This document shows, piece after piece, positions 54,013-62,098 of a DNA stretch of 64,000 bases (within the stretch, counting starts at the first letter, position 1; each line of letters starts with the position of its first letter). The notes below the pieces were generated by a model. That model had not been told where the DNA came from, ran no database searches, and was given only the letters and a program-made list of their open reading frames with translations. Both the position numbers and the translations under genes were made by a program. The DNA is from Pieris napi (lineage: Eukaryota; Arthropoda; Insecta; Lepidoptera; Pieridae): assembly GCF_905475465.1 (NCBI RefSeq), contig NC_062258.1, positions 1,426,001-1,490,000 on the forward strand. The letters are read 5' to 3'.

Positions 54013-55448
54013 CGAAAATGACTTTATTCTACTAATCATAAAGATATTGGAACTTTATATTTTATCTTCGGAATTTGATCAGGGATAGTAGGAACATCTT
54101 TAAGTTTACTTATCCGAACTGAATTAGGAAATCCAGGATTTTTAATTGGTGATGACCAAATTTACAATACTATTGTAACAGCTCATGCTTTTATTATAAT
54201 TTTTTTTTATAGTTATACCTATTATAATTGGAGGATTTGGAAATTGATTAGTCCCATTAATACTAGGAGCTCCGGATATAGCTTTTCCCCGAATAAATAA
54301 TATAAGATTTTGATTATTACCCCCTTCTTTGACTCTTGTTATTTCAAGCAGAATCGTAGAAAATGGAGCAGGAACAGGATGAACAGTGTACCCCCCACTC
54401 TCATCAAATATTGCTCATAGAGGTTCATCAGTAGATTTAGCTATTTTTTCTTTACATTTAGCTGGAATTTCTTCAATTTTAGGAGCAATTAATTTTATTA
54501 CAACCATTATTAATATACGTATTAGAAATATATCTTTTGATCAAATACCATTATTTGTATGATCAGTAGGAATTACAGCTTTACTTTTACTTCTTTCTTT
54601 ACCAGTACTTGCAGGTGCAATTACAATACTTTTAACAGATCGAAATTTAAATACATCATTTTTTGATCCTGCTGGAGGAGGTGACCCAATTCTTTATCAA
54701 CATCTATTTTGATTTTTTGGGCATCCAGAAGTTTATATTTTAATTTTACCAGGATTTGGTATAATCTCTCATATCATTTCTCAAGAAAGAGGAAAAAAAG
54801 AAACTTTTGGTTCATTAGGGATAATTTATGCAATAATAGCAATTGGACTTTTAGGATTTATTGTATGAGCTCATCATATATTCACAGTAGGAATAGATAT
54901 TGATACCCGAGCTTATTTTACATCTGCAACAATAATTATTGCTGTTCCTACAGGAATTAAAATTTTTAGTTGATTAGCAACACTTTATGGAACTCAAATT
55001 AATTATAGACCTTCAATATTATGAAGATTAGGATTTGTATTTTTATTTACTGTTGGAGGTTTAACTGGAGTAATTCTAGCTAATTCTTCAATTGATATTA
55101 TTCTCCATGACTCATATTATGTTGTTGCTGATTTTCACTATGTTTTGTCTATAGGAGCTGTATTTGCTATCTTAGGAGGATTTATTCAAACATTTCTTAG
55201 GATTAGCAGGAATACCTCGACGATACTCTGATTATCCAGATAATTATTTATCTTGAAATATTGTTTCATCTTTAGGATCTTATATCTCCTTAATTGCAAC
55301 AATTATAATAATAAAAATCATTTGAGAATCAATAATTAATCCTCGAATAATTATTTTTTCATTAAATATACCTTCATCTATTGAATGATACCAAAATCTT
55401 CCACCAGCAGAACATTCTTATAACGAATTACCAATTATAAGTAATTTC
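54013..55448 (+). pseudogene. cox1: NUMT cox1, frameshifted and internally deleted
   Basis: Starts CGA then KMTLFYSTNHKDIGTLYFIF. The T run at 54200-54208 has nine T where eight keep the frame, giving a +1 frameshift. From there the sequence is open in mitochondrial code: [60 protein letters not shown]. Near 55190 GGFI is followed directly by TFLR-LAGMPRRYSDYPDN: about 35 codons (the HWYPLFTG...FFPQHF segment) are missing. The end, LPPAEHSYNELPIMSNF, is intact. Cytochrome oxidase subunit I in mitochondria. Confidence 0.95.
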
Positions 55449-55513
55449 TAATATGGCAGATAATATGTTATGGATTTAAACCCCATTTATAAAGGTTTTC
55501 CTTTTTTTTAGAA
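55447..55513 (+). tRNA. trnL2: NUMT trnL2(TAA)
   Basis: TATGGCAGATAATATGTTAT, anticodon in GGATTTAAACCCC; lies directly between cox1 and cox2. Confidence 0.88.
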
Positions 55514-56195
55514 ATGACAACCTGATCAAATTTTAATTTACAAAATGGAGCTTCACCCCTTATAGAACAAATAATTTTTTTTCATGATCATACTTTAATT
55601 ATTTTATTAATAATTACTATTTTAGTAATATATTTAATAATAAATTTATTTTTTAGTAAATTTATTAATCGATTTTTATTAAAAGGTCAAATAATCGAAT
55701 TAATTTGAACTATTTTACCTGCTATTACTTTAATTTTTATTGCATTACTATCTTTACGGTTATTATATTTACTTGATGAATTAAATAATCCTTTAATTAC
55801 CTTAAAATCTATTGGTCATCAATGATACTGAAGTTATGAATATTCATATTTCAAAAATATTGAATTTGATTCTTATATAATCAATGAAATAGATAAACTA
55901 AATAATTTCCGATTATTAGATGTAGATAACCGAATTATTTTACCAATAAATAATCAAATTCGAATTTTAGTTACAGCAACAGATGTCATTCATTCCTGAA
56001 CTATCCCTTCTTTGGGAGTAAAAGTTGATGCTAATTCAGGACGTTTAAATCAAACTAATTTTTTTATTAACCGACCAGGAATTTTTTTTGGGCAATGTTC
56101 AGAAATTTGTGGAGCTAATCATAGATTTATACCTATTGTTATTGAAAGAATTTCTATAAATAACTTTATTAACTGTATTAATAATTATTCATCAT
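55514..56195 (+). pseudogene. cox2: NUMT cox2, full length and open in mitochondrial code
   Basis: MTTWSNFNLQNGASPLMEQM through GQCSEICGANHRFMPIVMER (the second part carries the CuA ligands C..EICG..H..M). No frameshift over about 680 bases when TGA is read as Trp, but several TGA stops in the nuclear code. Ends at the T before trnK, as in insects. Confidence 0.93.
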
Positions 56196-56262
56196 TAGAT
56201 GACTGAAAGCAAGTATTGGTCTCTTAAACCACTTTATAGTAAATTAGCAATTACTTCTAATG
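56193..56262 (+). tRNA. trnK: NUMT trnK(CTT)
   Basis: CATTAGATGACTGAAAGCAA, anticodon in TGGTCTCTTAAACC, end CTTCTAATG. Confidence 0.85.
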
Positions 56263-56264
56263 AA

Positions 56265-56331
56265 AGAATTAGTTAATTTATAACATTAGTATGTCAAACT
56301 TAAATTATTACATTAGTAATATTCTTTTATT
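56265..56331 (+). tRNA. trnD: NUMT trnD(GTC)
   Basis: AGAATTAGTTAATTTATAAC, anticodon in AGTATGTCAAAC. Confidence 0.82.
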
Positions 56332-56482
56332 CCTCAAATAATACCTATCAACAGATTTTTTTATTTTTTTATTTGTATTTTTTTACTATTACTATTATAA
56401 ATTATTATATTAATTGTAATTTAAACTTAAAATCTAAAATTAAAAATAATCTAAAAAAAAATTATTTAATTTGAAAATGATA
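56325..56482 (+). pseudogene. atp8: NUMT atp8
   Basis: Begins ATTCCTCAAATAATACC-type sequence (IPQMMPMNSFFYFFI) and ends in NLMWKW-like AATTTGAAAATGA overlapping the atp6 ATG, as in insects. Confidence 0.75.
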
Positions 56483-56716
56483 AATAATTTATTTTCTATT
56501 TTTGATCCATCAACAAACATTTTTAACTTATCATTAAATTGAATAAGAACTTTTATTGGGTTAATATTTATCCCATTTTCTTTCTGATTAATTCCTAATC
56601 GTCATTTTTTAATATGAAAATTTATCATTACAAAACTTCATAATGAATTTAAAATTTTACCTAATTTTGAAAAAAATAAAGGATCAACTTTAATTTTTAT
56701 TTCATTATTTTTGTCT
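56477..56716 (+). pseudogene. atp6: NUMT atp6, 5' third only
   Basis: MMNNLFSIFDPSTNIFNLSL, NWMSTFIGLMFIPFSFW, NKGSTLIFISLF, then an abrupt switch to nad4 near 56716. The rest of atp6, cox3 and trnG are absent. Confidence 0.88.
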
Positions 56717-57062
56717 TTCTAATATTAATTATGTACGTTTAGGAACTCGAAGTTTATTTATAAATAAGGGGATAATAAATTTTATACCTTCAATAAAATT
56801 ATGATGATTTTTATTTATAGTTGGGAATATAGCGGCACCTCCTACAATAAATTTTTTTGGGGAATTAAAATTAATTAATAGTTTAGTTAGATGATCATGA
56901 GTAACAATAATTATATTAATATTAATTTCTTTTTTTAGAGCAGGATATAGTTTATATTTATTTTCTTATTCACAGCATGGAGTTTATAATTTAGGTTTAT
57001 ACAGATTTTATTCTGGGGTTTCTCGAGAATATTTATTATTATTTTTAATTGATTTCCTTTAA
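56717..57062 (+). pseudogene. nad4: NUMT nad4, C-terminal part, reversed relative to block 1
   Basis: SNINYVRLGTRSLFMNKGMM, NFMPSMKLWWFLFMVGNMAA, GVSREYLLLFLIDFL and TAA. In insect mtDNA nad4 is on the opposite strand from atp6, so its forward reading here shows an inversion or fusion of two fragments. Confidence 0.9.
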
Positions 57063-57103
57063 ATATTTTTATTTTTAAATTTGATTTTAGAATTTGGATT
57101 TAA

Positions 57104-57171
57104 CTTAAATAATTTAAATAAAATATTGATTTGTGGAGTCAAATATATGGAATTCCATTATAAGTTATTAA
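57104..57171 (+). tRNA. trnH: NUMT trnH(GTG)
   Basis: ACTTAAATAATTTAAATAAA, anticodon in GATTTGTGGAGTC; sits between nad4 and nad5 as in insects. Confidence 0.75.
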
Positions 57172-57174
57172 AAA

Positions 57175-58880
57175 TAATAATTCTATTTGTTTTATTAGAT
57201 TTTTTTTAATTTATATTTATATTAATAAATATAGTATTTATATTATATTTTTTAATAAGAAATACTGTTGTTTTTTTAGAATGGGAAATTTTATCTTTTA
57301 ATTCTATAAATATTGTTTTTTCTATCTTATTGGATTGAATATCTTTATTATTCATAATATTTGTTTCTTTAATTTCTTCCTCTGTAATTTTTTATAGAAA
57401 AAGTTATTATAAGTTCTGAATTAAATTTAAATCGTTTTATTATTTTAGTTTTAATATTTGTTTTTTCTATAATATTATTAATTTTAAGACCAAATATTAT
57501 TAGAATTTTTTTGGGTGGGATGGTTTAGGTTTAGTTTCTTATGGTTTAGTATTTTTTTATCAAAATATTAAATCTTATAATGCTGGTATATTAACTGTTC
57601 TATCTAATCGAGTTGGGGATGTAATATTATTAATGGTTATTGCATGGATAGTTAATTTTGGGAGTTGAAATTTTATTTTTTATTTAGAGTTAATAAAGAT
57701 AGATTTTTGTTCATGAGTAATTAGTTTTTAATTATTTTAGGGGCTATAACTAAAAGTGCTCAAATTCCTTTTAGAGCTTGACTTCCAGCCGCTATAGCTG
57801 CCCCTACTCCTGTTTCAGCTTTAGTTCATTCATCAACTTTAGTTACAGCTGGGGTTTATTTATTAATTCGTTTTAATTCTTTGTTAATTGGGACAGAATT
57901 TTTAAAAATGTTATTATTAGTTTCTGGTTGTTATGGTTGGCTGTTTATGAATTTGATTTAAAAAAATTTATTGCTTTATCAACTTTAAGTCAATTAGGAT
58001 TAATAATAAGAATTTTAAGAATAGGATTTAGAGATTTAGCATTTTTTCATCTTTTAACTCATGCTATATTTAAAGCTTATTATTTATATGTGCTGGGATA
58101 ATTATTCATATATTAAATGATAATCAGGATATTCGTATAGGAGGTCTAAGAATTTATATTCCTATAACTTCCCTTTGTTTTATTATTTATAATTTATCTT
58201 TATGTGGAATTACATTTTTATCTGGATTTTATTCTAAAGATTTAATTTTAGAAATAGTGAGAATAAGTAATTTAAATTTTATTATTTTTTTTCTTTATTA
58301 TTTTTCTACTGGATTAACTGTTTTTTATTCTATTCGTTTATCTTTATATTTAATAGTAAATGAATTTAATTTATTTAGAGTTTATAATTTATACGATGAA
58401 GATTATACAATATTAAAAAGAATGATTTTATTATTATTTATAAGAGTAGTTTCAGGGAGTTTTTAAGTTGATTTATTTTTAGTTATCCTTATATGATTTT
58501 TTTACCAATTAATTTAAAAATTATACTGATTTATGTAAGAGTTTCTGGGATTATTATGGGATGATTAATTAGTTCTATAAATTTATATTCTTTAAATAAA
58601 TTTTTAAAATTTTTTAATCTGAGAAGTTTTTTAGGGGGAATATGATTTATACCTAGTTTATTTACTTATGGGGTAAATTATTCTGTTTTAAAGTTAGGGG
58701 ATAGTTTATCCAAAAATATTGATTTTGGTTGAAGAGAATTATATAGAGGGCAAGGTTTTTATAATATTTTAAAAAATTATTCAATTATTTTTAATATAAT
58801 AAATAATTTTAAAATTTATTTATATAGATTTGTTTTATGAATGTTATTTATATCTATATTTATATTGAAATGATTTTAAT
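57175..58880 (+). pseudogene. nad5: NUMT nad5, several indels
   Basis: LEWEILSFNSMNIVFSILLD, GWDGLGLVSYGLVFFYQNIK, SNRVGDVMLLMVIAWM, MTKSAQIPFSSWLPAAMAAP, TPVSALVHSSTLVTAGVYLL. Frame breaks occur near 57400, 57510, 57725, 57935 and 58095. Ends KNYSIIFNMMNNFK...LWMLFMSMFMLKWF. Confidence 0.92.
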
Positions 58881-58950
58881 TACTTAAATTGCTCAATTGT
58901 AGAGAGATTAAGATATCAAGGTGATAATTTATCTTTAGGTATAATTTATA
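58881..58950 (+). tRNA. trnF: NUMT trnF, degenerate
   Basis: TTAAATTGCTCAATTGTAGA with GATAATTTATCTTTA at the T arm; the anticodon GAA loop is damaged (GATTAAGATATC). Confidence 0.5.
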
Positions 58951-59014
58951 AAAATTGAAATTTTATTTTTACATTGAAAATGTAAAGTTTTTAGTAAACT
59001 ATATAAATTTAAAC
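58951..59014 (-). tRNA. trnE: NUMT trnE(TTC)
   Basis: Plus strand TTTACATTGAAAATGTAAAG is the reverse complement of a TTC anticodon arm. Confidence 0.75.
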
Positions 59015-59086
59015 AATTAAATTAGAAATATTAATGGTAATTAACCACTAAAATTAAGTTAGCAGCTTAATATAAAATATTTCTTT
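59015..59086 (-). tRNA. trnS1: NUMT trnS1(GCT)
   Basis: Reverse complement has GAAATATT...AAGCTGCTAACTT...AATATTTC, with GCT anticodon and complementary ends. Confidence 0.75.
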
Positions 59087-59087
59087 A

Positions 59088-59155
59088 AATGGAATTTTGT
59101 ATTCAATAATATCATTAACAGTGATATACCTCTATTTGGTTTCAATTAAGTAAAT
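59088..59155 (-). tRNA. trnN: NUMT trnN(GTT)
   Basis: Reverse complement contains TTAATTGAAACCAAATAGAG and the anticodon arm ATCACTGTTAATGAT. Confidence 0.78.
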
Positions 59156-59217
59156 AAGGAGTATTTTACTCTATCTTTTAAGTCGAAATTAAATGCATGG
59201 GAATTGCTTCTTATTTA
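59156..59217 (-). tRNA. trnR: NUMT trnR(TCG)
   Basis: Reverse complement contains AGAAGCAATTCC and the anticodon arm TTAATTTCGACTTAA. Confidence 0.72.
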
Positions 59218-59284
59218 AGAAAAAATAATTTTTAATATTTTTTGAATGCAAATCAAATGTTTCTTTTTAAACTATTTTGCTAAT
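59218..59284 (-). tRNA. trnA: NUMT trnA(TGC)
   Basis: Reverse complement contains AATAGTTTAAAAAGAAACAT and the anticodon arm TTTGATTTGCATTCAAA. Confidence 0.75.
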
Positions 59285-59475
59285 ATGTTCAATTTAATAT
59301 TTTTTGATTTCATTCATGATGACATGACCTAATAAAAGTATAATTATAAAAAAAAATCTTGTTTTAAATCAAATATAGATATTTGTTATAGTAAATGATG
59401 GAATGATTGGGAAAATTAAAGCAATTTCAACATCAAAGATTAAAAAAATTACAGTAATTAAAAAAAAATGGGGTC
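59285..59475 (-). pseudogene. nad3: NUMT nad3, C-terminal half
   Basis: On the minus strand: FLITVIFLIFDVEIALIFPI, IPSFTMTNIWFKTRF, then a GHVMMNEIKKYMN-like end. The 5' half is cut off at the NUMT edge near 59475, after which sequence is non-mitochondrial. Confidence 0.88.
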
Positions 59476-60008
59476 GGACTTATAAGCTAGCCGCAAGAAT
59501 TTGGGGATGATTAATATTGGATTATGTTGCGGTTGGTTTACCCTTTTAAATGAAACTATAAATAATTAACTTCATGTGGTTTTACAAGTACATAATATTT
59601 TCATTCTTCAAGCAAAAAGCACAAAAAACAACAGCTATTTAGAATTAAATTTTATTTTAACTATTCCACGACAGATGGCGCTTTAATCAATTTACTAAAT
59701 TATTAAAAATAGACTACACTAGCTCTTTTAATTAATTAAACTACTACATGTAGTCGATAGAGGGCGCTACCATCAATAAAGTTATTAATGCAATTTAATG
59801 TTCAATGAAATTCGCATATGTACAAATCTACTTATAGTAATTATAAAAATAATATATAATATTTTAAGTACTACACAGTCTTACGAGTACCCTTAAGGCC
59901 GAATTTTATAATTCAAGACAAGGACAGCAACATTCTTTCTTTACAATGATCATAGACAATACGACCTACGTTTAATACAACAGACATTTTGCCGAAATAA
60001 AAAACCGT
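59476..60008 (-). other. NUMT border and 3' flank of the minus-strand gene
   Basis: 59476-59560 is a GC-richer junction (GCTAGCCGCAAGAATTTGGG) of unknown origin. The rest is probably the 3' UTR or flank of the gene that ends at 60009; no other gene seen. Confidence 0.45.
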
Positions 60009-60117
60009 TCACTCCTCTTGGCTGGAACTCTCGGAAGACGAGTCCAGCTGAGCAGTTCTGGTGGTCGGCGTGCGTTCCGTGGTTTTATTCGGCATTGTCA
60101 ACTCGCCGAGAAGATTA
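60009..60117 (-). CDS. Unidentified host protein, last exon
   Basis: Minus-strand acceptor TTTTTTTCAG at 60118-60127. Translation NLLGELTMPNKTTERTPTTR, TAQLDSSSESSSQEE, stop TGA at 60009-60011. It is the hydrophilic acidic-serine tail of a protein whose two preceding exons are at 60227-60327 and 60673-61027; phases fit across both introns. I do not recognise the family. Confidence 0.78.
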
Positions 60118-60226
60118 CTGAAAAAAAATAATATAATAAGTTATTTAATTAATATTAAAAAGTGATTTGTCAAATGATCCCACGGATGGCGCTGCGCCAA
60201 TAATAAAACATTTTTGGTCTACTCAC

Positions 60227-60327
60227 GCGACATCATCAGCGTCCAACTTCCAGTTGAAGAACTCGTCACCGATGTTGAAAGTCAGATTCGATCTCATCAC
60301 CAGACGGACGGGACGACCGTCGTTCGA
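60227..60327 (-). CDS. Unidentified host protein, penultimate exon
   Basis: 101 bases, acceptor ATTTCAG, donor GTGAGT. Translation SNDGRPVRLVMRSNLTFNIG then DEFFNWKLDADDV. This is the most structured-looking part (alternating hydrophobic residues), possibly a small beta-rich domain. Confidence 0.8.
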
Positions 60328-60672
60328 CTGAAATAATACGTCGTTAAAAACTTTATAAACTCCTCGGGCTTATAACTAAACGGCTGAACCGATTTTGGTG
60401 GAATCGAGAATGGTTCACAATTATGACGTCGGGTCACAAGTGATTATATACAATACGTAAATTTGTTAAACGTGACATAGGCTATATAATACTGCAACGC
60501 AACAGCGCAGGCGCAACGGGACAGAAATAGGTAGATTAAACCTTCGACTGATACCGTATTTGTATGAAGCCGAGCTTAGTGTAAAAAAAAACACAAATTT
60601 AGTTAATTTGCTCATACCCACAGAATATTTTTATACATTTCAGTTCATTATTAGTCATTTCATTTTCAATAC

Positions 60673-61027
60673 CTGTATTTGCGTCCCCTTAGCGAAGCTC
60701 TCCTCAATGCGTAGTTTATCATAATTTTTAATCAAATTATCATCAGCACTCATTAATTTGTATCTCTCTGTGTCACCTTTGACATATGTCACATCTGTCA
60801 GACTGTCATCTGTCACTCCCGCGTCCGTCAATTTTGACGTTCGCTCGGACGCTTTGCCTAGATCTGTTCCATACACATCGACGCTTTGGAAGTCTTTACG
60901 AACGTTTTCCGTCGGTGATAGAACTGTGTCCGGTTTGTCTTCATCATCGGCGCCATCGCTGCTCTCATCGTAACGTTTATAAATATCATCCGGTCGTTCA
61001 GGATCTGGTGAATTAACAGTTATGTCA
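60673..61027 (-). CDS. Unidentified host protein, upstream exon
   Basis: Donor GTATTG at the low-coordinate end. Open translation DDITVNSPDPERPDDIYKRY, DESSDGADDEDKPDTVLSPT, DVYGTDLGKASERTSKLTDA, DDNLIKNYDKLRIEESFAKG, TQIQ. Acidic and low in hydrophobic residues. The upstream limit is uncertain: a possible acceptor CTATAG lies at about 61028-61033 and an in-frame TAA just beyond. A LINE begins within 20-100 bases, so the rest of the gene lies beyond the window or past that insertion. Confidence 0.72.
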
Positions 61028-61168
61028 TCTATAGCCGAGCTTTGTTAAGGGAAGAGTGGAGTAGACTGGATTTCTTAGCTTTTTGTATAGATTAGATCTG
61101 TGGAGCTTTAGTGACATAGACGATCGTGTCTATGAATAAACTTTTTTCTTTAATTTTAAAAAATAAAC

Positions 61169-61771
61169 ATGTCTTTTATTGAAACTGAGTGTCTAAGAGA
61201 AGCAGTAAATAAATTGAAGAATGATATTCAAAGTAATAATTCTATTATAGACGATTTACGATGCCAAATAAATAAGCAACAACAGTGGAACAGAATGAAC
61301 TAAATTGTTCATTCTGTTCCACTCGAGATTGTTGGGCTGCCACAAACCAAGAATGAATCTACTTGCGCCTTAGTAAAAATAATAGCAAAACATGCAGACG
61401 TAGTATTGCGGGATGATGAGATCGAATTTGCTAACCGCATACAGCCGAAGCAATCTATGCCAGGCAAAGCAAAAACAATCGTGGTGCGCCTGAAAACACG
61501 CGAAATAAAAGACAAAATATTATCTGGCTTACGTAAAAAACGGGGAATCCATACATCTGATATAGGAATGTCAGGGGATTCAAAAAGATTCTATATAAAT
61601 GAGCATTTGACCCCAGATAATAAGCATCTTCTTAAAAAGGCGAAAGCGCTGGCAATCGATAAAGGTTTTAAATACGTATGGGTTCGTAACTGTGGAATTT
61701 TTTTACGCCGAAACGAAGAGTCCCCTGCTATAACCATAAATTTCGAACGGGATTTGGAAAAAATAAATTGA
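61169..61771 (+). pseudogene. LINE ORF1 with baculovirus-FP-like domain
   Basis: ATG at 61169; coiled-coil start (SFIETECLREAVNKLKNDIQ), then EIVGLPQTKNES, LRDDEIEFANRIQPK, IVVRLKTREIKDKILSGLRK, FYINEHLTPDNKHLLKKAKA and YVWVRNCGIFLRRNE. The order matches the FP-type nucleic-acid-binding domain found in many insect LINE ORF1 proteins and named after a baculovirus protein. A TAA at 61301-61303, inside a small inverted duplication, interrupts the otherwise continuous frame. Confidence 0.78.
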
Positions 61772-62098
61772 TAAACCTACTTTTATTTGTTAATCGTATA
61801 TATCATTGGGGAGTAGTTGCGTGTTTCATATTAGATTTAAGATATTTCCTTTGTTTTTGCCTCTTTAAATTACTACACGTGATTTTCTGGTTCCATATGG
61901 GCCAAAATTTTGTGATGATTTTAACGATACATAAGTTCAATATTAATCTTAGTATTATAGACTACTTAAACTGTTCATTTCAAAACCTAAGATTTCATTG
62001 TTCATTGAAATATAATTATAGCACCTTAATAACAAAGCCAAATAACAAAGTTATATTAAAAGTTTACACTAAAGTTGGTACAATCTCTAGGTATTTCG

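Larger units (their letters stand above)
51316..59475. other. Nuclear mitochondrial insertion (NUMT), chimeric
   Basis: About 6.9 kb of mitochondrial DNA in two blocks, plus a 1.3-kb retrotransposon insert. Block 1 (51316-56716) runs trnM-trnI-trnQ-nad2-trnW-[insert]-trnC part-trnY-cox1-trnL2-cox2-trnK-trnD-atp8-atp6 part. Block 2 (56717-59475) runs nad4 3' part-trnH-nad5-trnF-trnE-trnS1-trnN-trnR-trnA-nad3 part, in the opposite mitochondrial orientation. The M-I-Q order is that of ditrysian Lepidoptera. Nuclear status is shown by the nested retrotransposon and frameshifts; cox2 stays open only with TGA read as Trp, as expected of mitochondrial origin. Confidence 0.95.
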
